A stretch of DNA of 64,000 nt from Gracilaria gracilis (GCA_030374805.1 JARGSG010000057.1:310001-374000), one strand, 5' to 3'. Numbered from the stretch's first letter, positions 31,264 through 41,930 are shown. Translations and numbers: made by a program. The notes: generated from the sequence alone by a model not told the origin.

Positions 31264-31784
31264 CTTTTTCTGACTAACTTGGACAAAAAGGCGGTGACTT
31301 TTGACTAACGGTGAAGAGGAATTAGTTAGTCATCTATACGGGCCTGTTGAAAGTGCTTCTTAATTCTTTCTGCGGCTTCTCCAAGGTAATTAGTAGCATA
31401 AGCTCTACCTTTCATGCGACAAAGTGAATCTCCTGGGACAGTGTGATTACGATCTACGCGATAGTTCTTGGACTCGGATAAGCCAACTGGAGCAGAAATC
31501 TTCAGGGTCAGGATGATTACACAAACTACTGCTTGAAACCACAATAATGCACAAGCAGTACAAGAGACTCTGCGCACGTGGAAGGCATGAAATAATGCGG
31601 AAACGAAACCCATGTCATGGAAATGCATATTTGTGTCCCCTTTTCCGGAATGATAGAGTCGCCATCTCCCGAGTGCGTTCAATGTGCGTACCAAACCATA
31701 AAGGGTAATTAAAGCCAGTGCGTCTGTGATGAAATTGATCAGGAAGGCTGTCTTTCCAGGCGTGAGTGGCACTTCCATTTGCAA

Positions 31785-33600
31785 GACAAGACAAGGTGAA
31801 GGAACGGTGGTGTTACGAAATGAAGTCGCAAGACTTGAAGGTTGAACTGAATGTTAGGGCTCTTGGAATACTCAAGACCACCAATTTGAAACCAAGAGGG
31901 CGGCGCCATAGTTCTGTTTTATGCGCTTGTGAAACGTTTGGAAACTGCGTAATATAGTGATGCAAATTTGTTGCGGTTGTATCGTTGTGTCCCAAGGCAG
32001 GTACGGTTGGTATCGAAGATAACCAACCTTTCAAAGCAACGGGCGTTTTGTTTCATAGGAAAAGTTCGTGACTGAGCGCCCTGCTTCGCCGCGAAAAGGA
32101 CAAGGCGCATGGTTGAGCACAGAGAAGAGCGTGAAGCTGATACCCTACTTTGCGCCAATAAGGCACGGCCGGCAGAGGGCGCACACTCTGTGCCAAAAGC
32201 TCCAATGAGCTTTTACGAGTATTGAGATCGAGGCCGCCAAGCTCTATAAACCTTACACGCAAAAGCTCTGGCAGCGGCGTAGTCGCTCGCGTGGTGGACA
32301 TTGCGCTACAGCTGAAGTGGTGCCCTTCCTTTACTTGGCTGCTGGCGCTGGCGTGGCGAGGCTTTTGCAGACATTTTATTTTGCACCGTGCTGGGGCACG
32401 ATGAGGTGGAGAAGAGGAACAAGTTGGCGCGCGCTTTTGGCATACATGCTTGCAAAACCTTTTGGTATAAAACTTACAAACTGCATAATATGGTGGTGCG
32501 AATTTGTTGGAAGTTGCATCGTTGTGTCCCAAGGCAGTCGATGAGAACTAACATTTGGAGACAACGGGTGCTTTGTTTCATAGGTCAAGGGTGGACAGGG
32601 CGCCGAGAAGAGAGGAGCAGACACGCAGCGCTGCGCCAATAAGGCACGGCGTCATTGGGCGTATATTTTTGAGTAAGGTTACCGAGATTGGGGCTCTCCA
32701 GCTCCATGAAACGTTTACGCGCAAAAGCTCGGCCAGCAGAGTGATGGCTGCAATGCGCTGCAGCAGAGGTGGTGCTGGTGAGTTGAAACAAAGCGTTTTA
32801 GCTCTTTTTCCATATCGCTTACAGTACCGGCTCCGGCCAGAGGGCTGTTGCTCACATTAACGATTCGATACTAGATTACATATCGTTTTTGGTAGGGGTG
32901 CCAACGGTTGGTAGCTACGAAGGTAGTTGTAAAGTGCAAGAAAGTTGGCGCAACTGCTTAATATGTAGCACTCGAAGCAAGTAGTGAAGATGGCTATGTA
33001 AAGGACTGGGCACTGTTACTTTACAGGGTTTTTAACTTTGTGTGTGTTGATGCAGAAGCTGGGCAATTACATGAGAACAGTGACAGTAGGAAAAGTGGTG
33101 CGTGCGTGGGATTAAGAAGCGCTGTTTGCAAGAGAAGCGGAGAAGATTACGCTTGTGGTGCGACAGAGGCGAAAGTAGGTGGCGTTTACAGGTTCAGGCA
33201 ACTGATAGCGTATGAGCTTGAAGCAGTGTGAGCGTGGAGTAGTAGATAGAAAGAGGATGGAAGAGCGACTGGTGAGCGCAACAGTAGCGAGCAGCAGCTC
33301 GGGTGTACGACGATTATGGTGACGTGAAAGTTATAAACGGTGTCGAACGGGATGGGTGAGCTGGTGGTTGCGAGCCAACGGAGTGGCGCGCGCCGCAGCA
33401 GCGGTGCGGAAGGTGTGGTGACAACGGGCGCTCCGCCGAGCTCTGGCCGGCGAGGCACGCCCGCGTGACGGCGCGCGCGGCGCAGAAGAGCGGAGCTACC
33501 TCATACGCGCTGACGTCACGCCGGCAACACGAGCCGCCAAATTCAGCCGTGCACGCGAGCGTTGCAGCTCGTGCGCGAGATGCGCGCGCGCGCCCTCTGC
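31785..33600. other. Intergenic; contains an old ~0.5-kb duplication
   Basis: No gene supported. The left part holds the diverged duplication listed separately. The right part (32800-33460) is plain; GC content and CpG rise sharply from about 33340 toward the kelch gene promoter. Confidence 0.5.
31930..32800. repeat. Diverged tandem duplication, period about 0.5 kb
   Basis: Blocks recur in the same order: AATATrGTGrTGCrAATTTGTTG (31951 and 32487), ATCGTTGTGTCCCAAGGCAG (31980 and 32518), TTTGTTTCATAGG (about 32047 and 32571), GCGCCAATAAGGCACGG (32152 and 32633), TTACgCGCAAAAGCTC (about 32254 and 32715). Spacing shrinks from 536 to about 460 bases, so indels have accumulated. No coding capacity seen. 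Confidence 0.8.
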
Positions 33601-33772
33601 CACGCGCAGCCACGCGCAGCCGCACGCGCAGCCGCACGCGCATCGCGCGCAGTGTAAAGTGCAGCCCCGCCACGTGCACACGTGCACACGTGCACACGTG
33701 CGCGCGCGCGAGGGCGTTGCGCAGCCGCGCGTGCGGCGCGCACGCGCGGCGCGCATGCGCGTCGTCACGTGA
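33601..33772 (+). promoter_or_regulatory. CpG-rich promoter with phased CACGTG boxes
   Basis: Four CACGTG boxes at 33671, 33679, 33687 and 33695 (period 8), running into CGCGCGCGCG (33701-33710), and a separate palindrome TCACGTGA at 33765-33772. Upstream, 33601-33650 has a CACGCGCAGC-type short tandem repeat. CACGTG is the core site of bHLH and plant bZIP factors. The tract is alternating purine-pyrimidine and so could adopt Z-DNA. It lies 150-260 bases upstream of the kelch gene ATG. Confidence 0.5.
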
Positions 33773-33928
33773 CGCGCTGCGCTCGCCGTTTTGGCGGCGC
33801 GCCGCGCAGAGCGAAGCTGCGTCGTGTCAGCGCGTGTTTGCAGCGGTACAAAAAGTGCGCGCCTCGCGGACGGCGACGTGCTCAAGACTCGCTGTGCTGC
33901 CACGCGCTTCCGCTCCGTCACCTCCGAG

Positions 33929-35749
33929 ATGCGCTGCGCTACTTCGCTGCTGTCCGGCGCGCTGCTGCTCGCGGCGCTTGCGGCGCTGGGCGCGCGCGCG
34001 CGCGCGCAGCCGCGCGCGGCGCGCGGCGCCGATCCCACCTGCGCGCGCGGCATCCGCGCCGGCGCCGCGTGCTGCGCGTCCAAGTGCGGCGCCTGCGGCG
34101 GCACTGGCTGCTGGGTGCGAGGCATCTACATCAACACGCTGTGCTGCCCGGGCGCCATCGTGGAACGCTCCCCTTCCTGCAACCACGCCGCTGGCCCGTG
34201 TAGGATCGCCGCCGTGCCGCTGCCGCTGCCGCCGCCGCCGCCGCCGCCGCCGCCGGGAGACCCCTCTTGCCACTCGGGCATCGCCTTCAACGGCGCCTGC
34301 TGCCCGAGAAAGTGCGGCAAGTGTGGCGGCACTGGCTGCTGGGTTCGCGGCGTTTACCTCGGAACGACCTGCTGCGCCGACAAGATCAAACGCGACCTGC
34401 CTTCCTGCTCCGTGTCCAAGCCGCCGTGCAACATCTACTCGCGTCGCACGCTGCAGCAGCCCCTGTCAGCCTCGGCCGTGTCGCATGATGTCGCCGACAA
34501 TGTCCCGCCTCTGCCGCCCGTGAGCAACGCTCGGATGCACCGCCGCCAAGCCGTAAATTTTAATCTCCCCGCCACCGTATCCAGAATGGAAGACCCGTCA
34601 TGCTCCAGAGGCATCGCTGCGCGCGGTGCTTGCTGCCCAACTGCATGCGGTCAGTGTGGCGGCGCTGCATGTTGGGCAAAGTCACTGGCTACAGGCACGC
34701 TATGTTGTGCGGACGGAATCAAACGCATGAGACCGTCCTGCAATGTGGCGGCACCGCCGTGCAAACTCTCCGCTCCTGCGCCCAAACGCAGCGCTCCTTT
34801 CTTCAATTTTGCGTTCGTTTCCAGAGGAGCGCTTGCGAAGAGACATGAGGCTTGTGCCGTTATGGTCAACGGACTCGTTGTCCTTGTGGGTGGGCGCGGA
34901 GTTAACAAACCGGTCAGTATCTACAACCCCAAGACTGCCATCTGGACCACTCATCCTGGTCCAGGCGCCGGAATAGAGATTCATCACTTCCAGTGCGTAG
35001 CCGCTCAAGGTAAGGTGTGGATAGTCTCCAGCTGGACGGGTGGTTTCCCGTTCGAGAAGAACAACGACAAGATATTCATCTACGATGTCGCCTCAAACAC
35101 ATGGGCTACGCGAGCGGGATTGCCTCCATGGAGACGCCGTGGCGGAGCTGCAGCCGTGCTTCGAGGCGACTGGATCTACGTGGTTGCTGGAAACCGTGGC
35201 GGACATGGTGCACACGCCACATCGCTGCCCTGGATGGATGCGTACAACTACAAGTCGAACAAGTGGCGGGTGGGATTGCCGCCGATTCCTCTCAGCGAAG
35301 TTCGTGACCACGTCGGGGGTGGCATGGTGAATGGTCAGCTATGCATTGCCGGTGGACGTGATGGTGGCGATGCCAATTTCTTCATGAAGAACAAGGCCGC
35401 CACCTACTGCTTCAATTTCGGAGCGTGGAAATGGGAAAAGAAGGCCAACATGCCGGTTCCCAGAGCTGGGGCCATGACTGGCACCGTTTGCGGCGGCCAA
35501 TTGATGGTTGCTGGCGGCGAAGGGGCTAATCAAGCGTACAAGCGAGTCGACTTGTTTAATGGGTGGAAATGGGAGCGAGGTCCCGACATGGTTCGCGCGA
35601 GACATGGCTCAGGTCTGGCAGTTGCACAATGTCGGTGTGGCCAGATCTTCATCCCTAGCGGGAGTGGGAATCGCGGGGGAGGCCCCGAGCTGTTCACAAC
35701 CGAGAAGTACAATCCATCTGGAGCGCCAAACGTGTGCGGCCGCTATTAA
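33929..35749 (+). CDS. Secreted protein: three 10-Cys repeats plus kelch propeller
   Basis: 606 residues from ATG 33929; the frame is open further upstream, but this ATG begins a clear signal peptide (MRCATSLLSGALLLAALAAL..ARA). Then three repeats, each with ten cysteines in the pattern DPxC..ACC..xC.xCGGxxCW..LCC..PSC..PC: about residues 34-90, 112-168 and 212-270. A Pro run ((CCG)n, about 34229-34253) links the first two. The remaining ~320 residues are kelch repeats (VVLVGGRGV, WIYVVAGNRGG, LCIAGGRDGG, LMVAGGEGAN), as in galactose-oxidase-like beta-propellers. No galactose oxidase copper ligands are identified. Probably a cell-wall or extracellular matrix protein. The 5' third is extremely GC-rich. 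Confidence 0.85.
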   Translation: MRCATSLLSGALLLAALAALGARARAQPRAARGADPTCARGIRAGAACCASKCGACGGTGCWVRGIYINTLCCPGAIVERSPSCNHAAGPCRIAAVPLPLPPPPPPPPPGDPSCHSGIAFNGACCPRKCGKCGGTGCWVRGVYLGTTCCADKIKRDLPSCSVSKPPCNIYSRRTLQQPLSASAVSHDVADNVPPLPPVSNARMHRRQAVNFNLPATVSRMEDPSCSRGIAARGACCPTACGQCGGAACWAKSLATGTLCCADGIKRMRPSCNVAAPPCKLSAPAPKRSAPFFNFAFVSRGALAKRHEACAVMVNGLVVLVGGRGVNKPVSIYNPKTAIWTTHPGPGAGIEIHHFQCVAAQGKVWIVSSWTGGFPFEKNNDKIFIYDVASNTWATRAGLPPWRRRGGAAAVLRGDWIYVVAGNRGGHGAHATSLPWMDAYNYKSNKWRVGLPPIPLSEVRDHVGGGMVNGQLCIAGGRDGGDANFFMKNKAATYCFNFGAWKWEKKANMPVPRAGAMTGTVCGGQLMVAGGEGANQAYKRVDLFNGWKWERGPDMVRARHGSGLAVAQCRCGQIFIPSGSGNRGGGPELFTTEKYNPSGAPNVCGRY

Positions 35750-38555
35750 TCGTGGTCTGTGCTGGGGGATTCTCATGATGAACATTCATCACAGACTTGA
35801 AGCGCTGCTGCTCGTGGAACGCTCGGTGTTGCGTTGTGTGATGAATTGCTGCAATCTTTACGCCTTGTAACAAGGTGGCAGCTTTCGATTGTCATTATTT
35901 TTATGTTTGTTGTATCTATTCGTGGTTGTGAGCCAACGTTGCAGGCCATAATTCAATGCGCTGTATTATGAGGTGCACGCTGTCAGGGAGGTTCGTAACC
36001 CTCTGGCGGCGCTACGCCACCTGCGCACAGCCAAAATTGTGTGTATTCGTTGTGATGACATGATTGCGTGACCGGTTGTGTGGACATCAAATAAACACCG
36101 TTCACGTTTTTGTTGTTTCAGCTACATATGTATCAGCTGCTGCGTGCGTAGATAAGTTGCCCTGCGTTGTCTTCGTCGTCCACTTCACTTGAATATGTAG
36201 CGAAAACAGGTCTACGCTCTCGAGAGCGTTATTCAATTCCAAAACGCGATGACGTTTTTATTCACAACGTTGCCCTACACTACGTGATACTCCCGAGTGT
36301 GAGCTCTTCATGGCACTGTTCATCACGAGACATTCAATTCCCGTAATCTTTGTTTCCTTGATTTGCTCACACCGTTTTCTGATAAACAGGGGTAACAAAA
36401 TGTTCTCGACTCGCCACTGTCACACTCATTGACGGACTACTCCACAGCATTCACCCTAGCTGCCCGTCCATCATCGGAATTCTCTTCCAAACAATGCACT
36501 ATAACATCTGCTTGTTCAAATAGTTCTGTCGTACCCGTCGTAGGCACGGAGCTTAGTTCAATTGTTCAAAATGTCCTCTATAGGGGTTAGCAGCTTGCTT
36601 GCTGTGGCGAGACAAAACACGAACGCATAGCGGGTCGTGGAAATTAAGAAGAAGGGTGGAACAGATACAGTTGATGTTTTGGAGAAACGGGTGTCTCACC
36701 ACCTTTCGCAATTCATTGCAGCGGTCTCCATAGAATACAGCTCGCCGCTGGCCCTTGATGCGCATAAAGTGGAGTCCATTTTGTTACAGGATATCATGAC
36801 ATATCTTGCACCGTGACTTCCGATCATACTCCAAGCTGTTGTCTTTGAATACTACTACCACAATTTGAACGCCCTCACCAATTCATGTCTGAAACATGCT
36901 GGGAACACGGAATGCTCATGAGTATTCTGTTCCAATCTTTTGATCTTCTTCTTTACTGTGGACTTTTGCTACATTAAGGAAAACTTATCCCGACACATAA
37001 TAAATCTTTGTTCAGGAAGGCCAAGACGTAATCATTTCTCTTTTGATATTGTGAAGTAACCATATTTTGTTCATTCAGTCCTAAAAGGGAGGTAATGAGG
37101 ACCTAGAAGCCGACGGATTACACGCGTGGGCAGGAGGCTACCCTGGAATCCGTATGATTCATTTGTCGAGGATTGAAGATTTACAGTACAAAGCTTGGTG
37201 CTGAAAGTGGACCAAAGATGAGGTCATCTCCATCGAGAACGCTAAAGGGCCTAAACGAAATCGGAAAAACTCGGGAATTGAGATTGGAATCTGAAGAAGG
37301 TTGTGTTTTATTGCTCTAAGCGGAGATTTGGCACTGGCGCATGACGTTTCATCTCCATTGTCTGCATTCATTGACTCGAAAGTGCGTGAAGTTGAGTTCT
37401 TACGCGACCTCTTACGCCGTGAGAAGCACTTGGCAAAGCTAGCATTCTGGTGCTGTACCAGTTCGATTGTGCTGGACAGTGTGGTGCGAGTGGTGCGAAC
37501 AAGCTGTTGCATGTTGAACCAAAATCAGCTTGTTAGACAGCCGTACGTGTAGTGCATTTCGGTTTAAAGCTTTGTCAGCAGTGAAGGTTTAAAGCGATGC
37601 CCCATGCCGCCGCCAAAGCTTTGTGATAGATATGATTAGTGTTAGACAGGGAGTAAATTTAGAGGGAGGAGAGCGGACTATTTCTACCGTTGGTAAGGGT
37701 TAGCGTTTTAGCTCCTATCCATGCAGCATTCGAGCATCATTTCTCTGTACTGTACGTCTACAGTAATTGTGTGGCTCTAGCAGAGCGGAGCAGATGTAAA
37801 GGAATCGCCAACACGTACAGACGATGGAATAATCCCTGTCACGCCAGTCACGCTACAAGAAGTGAATGGACACCAGTTCGGTAATATCTTTCCACAAGCA
37901 CGTGCTTGACACAGTGGCATACAGTACTTGTACTGGTGACAACGCACCCTCCACTCCCTAATTTTACCGTAGTGCTGTAGTACTCACCATTGGCTACGTG
38001 TAATTTATTTGTGTTTAAATCGAAAATTTTCGCATCGACAGGCCCGAAGGTCTACACTCGAAGTGCAGAGCTGTGAGGCCTCTTATCCAAGGGACTGTAT
38101 CCAAGTCCCTACCCTTGTAAGAGACAACGCTTGCACTACCCTTGTAGAGCACACTCACCGCTGGCTAGCTTTCAAATGAGAAATAATCCTTCAGAGTGAC
38201 TAACTCCCTCTCCCCCATCGACAAGCACTTGCCGTGCGAGGCATCTTTAGTTGCAAATTACTGATAAAATACCAATTGGCACTCATGAAGAGAGAGGGAA
38301 CTTCACATTTAACAGAGTGAAGGCGAGATGTCATTGTACAACGTGTTTACAGTCTTGACCGACGATTCAGAGCTGCAGTGACAACTGCCAATGACTACCG
38401 TACTAGTCTAGAACCACGCACATCGTCTACAGGAATACCTACTTCTGCTACCTCGCGCACCATGCTCTAATCATAAACGGGGACGTACTTTCCTGTCTGT
38501 TTCCTGGACGGTTGCCACTCATCATTACATCACATGTAGGTCTGCTAATGCGAAA
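35750..38555. other. Intergenic; nothing supported except a hairpin
   Basis: No convincing gene over 2.8 kb. 38080-38123 contains an inverted repeat with arms CTCTTA..AAGGGACT and AGTCCCT..TAAGAG. Weak open frames on the - strand at 36765-36553 and 37512-37159 have no recognisable features. Confidence 0.5.
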
Positions 38556-40172
38556 CTACAAGCGGGTAAACAGTCTTAACAATCTTGAAGCATGAGATTC
38601 GATGTTCTTCTTACGTGCTCGGCACCCACGTCTCACAATTCCCAATCGCATGAACATTATGATGCCGACTAGCAGCCCCCCGAAAAACAGAGGTAGCTTT
38701 GGAACATGGTGAAAATCTTCAGTCTGTTTTGGCGCCCCCAACGCACGAACCCTACGGTATTGAGCTGTAATGGCAGCGTCAACCTTTTTCTTCATATGCG
38801 TATGGTCGACATCAAACCAGTCCAGTTTGCACCATTGATCAGAGCCATCGCCATCTCGCCTATTAAGTTCTCTAAGCTTGCCGATGGATAGCGATGCATT
38901 CAGGGGGAAGCACTGCAAGTAATACACTTCCAGCCCAAACCTGTCGGCATGCCAGCCTGTCCAAGCGCGCGGTGTAGATGGTGAAGTTCTCACTTCCTGT
39001 TTGCAACACTTCCATATCTCAAACACTTGGGAGCCTGGCAGCATGAATATCGTGTTGGCCATGGCCGCTCCGTGAGGAGCGATTAAAATGTCTGCCCATC
39101 GGAAAAGTTGGGCTTGTGCAACGAGTGGCTTTGGTAGTTCGTCGTAGTAACGCAAAGAAACACGCTCGTCTCGCATCAAGTGTTTCACAATGGGACCAGC
39201 AGTTTTCCATCTGCGTTTCACCTGTCGCGGTTTTCGGTCTCGACGATCATACACGAGCACGTTTACCAGTGTTTCTCTTCGCTTCGGAGCCTGACCAAAC
39301 ACTTCGAACGGTGCCTCCACAAACTGGCGTAAAGCGGAATCGATTCTCTTCTTTGGCAAGTTAGCCTTCTTTGGTTCTGCGGTTAGCGAACGAAATATTC
39401 TTCCGAAGATGTGTGTATCTGAATGGTGTGATCGGGTGCGGTAAACGAACTTGCGAAATACGAAACCAGACTTGAACATCAGACGACGTTCATAGCAATT
39501 CGAATCATTCTTCGATGAGGTGTGGATGTTCGAAGTTGGCACACCCACTGCACGCGCCGAAGCATACAACATGCACACTCCCCATGAAGGCTGCGTCCAA
39601 CGAGAATAGTTCTTGGACTCTTGAGAGCATAGCTCAAGATCCGTATCTGTATCGGATCGTAAGTGGAGAAAGATATTCGACATGTTGTAATTAACATAAG
39701 GAGAGGTTAAGCAGTTGTATAGGAAATAGGATACCACCCATCCAATATCGAAGAAGGCATGGTAGGGATTCCAGTGCATATCTGGAACATCAAGAAGAAT
39801 TGCATCTCGAGAAAGAGAAGCATTCTGACATGTTGGATGGGTGCCGCGACGAAATACCTTAATGCGCGGCTCGGCTGTGCAAACGTTTATGCGCGGCGTA
39901 TCATTGCTTGCCGCAGAATAAGAACCAGCAGCGTGCGAGTAAGCACAAAGAATCCAAACATGTAGCACTACGGTAGCCGCAGAACGATATAAACTCATGA
40001 AGATAAAGGAGGCCCCTAATGTCTTCTTCTTCCGCAAATGTAAACGTTGAGCTGTGAAAGAGTCTGTTGCCCAAAAGCATTGTCTAGAATGGCGGTGGAA
40101 ACGGTAATGAGCGAGTAAAAAAGATCGTTCTTGGGGGTTTCGGTGAGAATTTGGGTCTGGCTCAAAAGTCAT
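38556..40172 (-). CDS. GT61-type glycosyltransferase, membrane-anchored
   Basis: 538 residues from ATG 40172; a second ATG (39998, residue 59) directly precedes the hydrophobic segment ATVVLHVWILCAYSH and may be the true start. The glycosyltransferase-61 (DUF563) signature is in the C-terminal half: ADILIAPHGAAMANTIFMLPGSQVFEI, preceded by LVNVLVYDRRDRKPRQ. Conserved Cys and several NxS/T sites fit a lumenal enzyme. Unusually there is a second hydrophobic segment near the C-terminus (LFFGGLLVGIIMFMRLGIV) followed by a basic tail, so both ends may be in the membrane. Family members transfer xylose or GlcNAc to glycans in plants and animals; the substrate here is unknown. Confidence 0.8.
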   Translation of the reverse strand: MTFEPDPNSHRNPQERSFLLAHYRFHRHSRQCFWATDSFTAQRLHLRKKKTLGASFIFMSLYRSAATVVLHVWILCAYSHAAGSYSAASNDTPRINVCTAEPRIKVFRRGTHPTCQNASLSRDAILLDVPDMHWNPYHAFFDIGWVVSYFLYNCLTSPYVNYNMSNIFLHLRSDTDTDLELCSQESKNYSRWTQPSWGVCMLYASARAVGVPTSNIHTSSKNDSNCYERRLMFKSGFVFRKFVYRTRSHHSDTHIFGRIFRSLTAEPKKANLPKKRIDSALRQFVEAPFEVFGQAPKRRETLVNVLVYDRRDRKPRQVKRRWKTAGPIVKHLMRDERVSLRYYDELPKPLVAQAQLFRWADILIAPHGAAMANTIFMLPGSQVFEIWKCCKQEVRTSPSTPRAWTGWHADRFGLEVYYLQCFPLNASLSIGKLRELNRRDGDGSDQWCKLDWFDVDHTHMKKKVDAAITAQYRRVRALGAPKQTEDFHHVPKLPLFFGGLLVGIIMFMRLGIVRRGCRARKKNIESHASRLLRLFTRL

Positions 40173-40516
40173 GCATAGTTCACAGTTTGGAAGAAAAAAA
40201 GCTGGCCTAGAGGCTCTTTCCTTTTAACAGTCAATGGGCCGGCGCAATTCGAACAATAGTTTGCATATAAGCTACTTGATCGATTTCCCATTCTCAGCCT
40301 TCTTGTGAATTGACATCTGATGGAACATGAACCACCACTGGCCTACTGATCGTGGCCCTTTGTAGTACTGGTCCTCCCAGAATCAATGTTGTGCTCCCAA
40401 GGTACCTGGGCCAACCTTTGTCGAACACAAGCGTATTAGCACCCATGACTACGGGAGACACAGACGAGATCCTATCCTATATCACCGGCCATATCGCAAG
40501 GATTCGTTGCGAAAGG
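40173..40516. other. No gene; convergent-free spacer
   Basis: Short intergenic stretch between two - strand genes: upstream region of the glycosyltransferase and 3' flank of the DNA glycosylase. Nothing else seen. Confidence 0.4.
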
Positions 40517-41335
40517 TCAATCCTTAGGCTTCTTCTTGAGCAACTTTTGAACCTGCTTATGTCTCGGACAGCTAGGGCTATGATCGTTAATTATGCCCGT
40601 AGCCTGCAAATGAGCATATATGATAGCATTACCAACAAACTTGAAACCCCTTTTCTTCAAATCCTTCGAGATTTCATCTGAAAGATCATTCTTCGATATC
40701 CACTTCCCATTCGAACAGTTGCGTTGAGGAACATATTCAACCCAGTTCCAAAAGTAGTGCGCAAGGCCAATGCCCTCCTCTCTCATAGCGATGACTGCCT
40801 TTGCGTTGCTTATGGCAGCCCGAATCTTCAGCTTATTTCGAACAATGGATGTGTCCTGCTGAAGACGCAGAACGTCCTCCTCTGTCATGGCTGCGATTTG
40901 ATCAATGTCAAAATCATGGAACGCGTTCGCAAAACCGTCTCGTTTTCGAAGAATAGTAAGCCATCTGAGACCTGCTTGGAAGGTCTCAAGCAGGAGAAAC
41001 TCAAACATCTTCTTGTCATCGTATATTGGGACGCCCCACTCTTCGTCATGGTACTGCATCAAGTCCGGGGTTAAGGTGCTCCATTCACAGCGAGGGTCCT
41101 TTTTCTGCCGCTTGGACGCGGGAGCCATAGAGGAGGTTGTCGGAGGTGCTACAGGCGAGAGGGGGCTCGATGCTCTTGAAGGGCGATACACTCGAGTGCG
41201 GAATGAAACTTCACAACTTCTTGAGCGCAAAGATTGCTCTCTCTTTGTCGCCAGACTAGTGCCGAAGAAGGATGAGAACTGAAAGGCCCAGCAGGAAACG
41301 CGTAACGGCGCTCGAATAGCTTTGAGAGAGAACAT
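40517..41335 (-). CDS. DNA-3-methyladenine glycosylase I
   Basis: Removes 3-methyladenine from alkylated DNA (base excision repair). The catalytic domain is complete: RCEWSTL..LMQYHDEEWGVP, FEFLLLETFQAGLRWLTIL, KRDGF, then SPSCPRHK at the end. Zn ligands match the family: Cys of RCEW, His of YHDEEW, and the H-x3-C pair in DHSPSC. The first ATG in frame is 41335 (272 residues); a second ATG at 41128 (MAPASKRQKK) sits just before the domain and would give 203 residues, close to bacterial Tag. The extra ~69 residues are Ser/Arg-rich and could target an organelle. Of bacterial type, as in plants and algae. Confidence 0.92.
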   Translation of the reverse strand: MFSLKAIRAPLRVSCWAFQFSSFFGTSLATKREQSLRSRSCEVSFRTRVYRPSRASSPLSPVAPPTTSSMAPASKRQKKDPRCEWSTLTPDLMQYHDEEWGVPIYDDKKMFEFLLLETFQAGLRWLTILRKRDGFANAFHDFDIDQIAAMTEEDVLRLQQDTSIVRNKLKIRAAISNAKAVIAMREEGIGLAHYFWNWVEYVPQRNCSNGKWISKNDLSDEISKDLKKRGFKFVGNAIIYAHLQATGIINDHSPSCPRHKQVQKLLKKKPKD

Positions 41336-41386
41336 GAACAACAACAACCAGCACGGAGATTCACAAGAGGTGCGCCCGAAGGTCAA

Positions 41387-41930
41387 AACGCAATACCCGC
41401 AACGACCAATCTCGTGGCTTTCCGGCGAAGACCATGGGAAGCTCTTGGTCGCTCTTATCCGGCATGATTAAAGAAGAGGAAGAAACAGCCTTGGGGTGGA
41501 GAGGTCATTGCTTTCGCTTGTGCTCGTGGGGATCAACAGGAATAGCCACTGAGCCAGCACAGCGTGGCAGTGTCCCCGCAGCTGCATGCGATGCACAGCA
41601 GGACTTGAAATCACAGGGGAGGCACAGGGAAACAGGTGAAAAAATGCATGCGCGTTTGCACAACGCGTGCACGTTGGCGACGTATTTGGATCGCGTTCGA
41701 TGTGGAAGCTTTCACGCCCCCTCAGTTCGCGCCTCCTTCGCGCATCGTACCGACGTAGATAAACTCCGTGGTGGCATGCGCCACCAACTGAGAGAGTTAC
41801 CCGCGTGCACTTCCCCTTTCGCTTTAACGGCTCCTCTTCCACGCACGGACTTTGAGCCAAGCACTGCTGCGTTTCGACGAAGTCTATTTCACCCGTTTTC
41901 GTTGAGCTCAATCGTAAGCGTTCCGTCCCC
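41387..41930. other. Divergent intergenic region
   Basis: Between the DNA glycosylase (-) and the zinc-finger gene (+), so it should contain both promoters. No TATA box stands out and there is no coding signal. Confidence 0.4.

Larger units (their letters stand above)
28717..31346 (+). mobile_element. hAT-superfamily DNA transposon, 2630 bp
   Basis: Ends CAGGCCCGTA ... TACGGGCCTG form a perfect 10-bp terminal inverted repeat, flanked by the identical 8-bp duplication TTGAAAGT (28709-28716 and 31347-31354), the hAT hallmark. Both subterminal regions carry repeated ACTAACT/AGTTAGT motifs, probable transposase-binding sites. Encodes a hAT transposase on the + strand. The perfect duplication points to a recent insertion. 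Confidence 0.97.
27746..31778 (-). pseudogene. Three-helix membrane protein gene split by hAT insertion
   Basis: The coding sequence is in two parts, 31778-31347 and 28708-27746, that become one frame of 464 codons when the transposon and one copy of its 8-bp target duplication are removed (432 + 963 bases, both divisible by three; junction KKHFQ | SGGITL). Starts at ATG 31778 (MEVPLTPGKT). Hydrophobic segments: FLINFITDALALITLYGLV near residue 13, ACALLWFQAVVCVIILTL near residue 75, and TIICTLGGITISSLLAAALSLLI near residue 380. The large region between the second and third is hydrophilic with an acidic part, and the C-terminal ~80 residues are soluble. I do not recognise the family. As read, the gene is disrupted. 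Confidence 0.75.

Noticed and set aside
33465-34523. Long Arg/Ala-rich open frames on both strands across the GC-rich kelch gene start
   Set aside because: They arise from CpG-rich composition lacking stop codons; the frame with signal peptide and Cys repeats is the real one.
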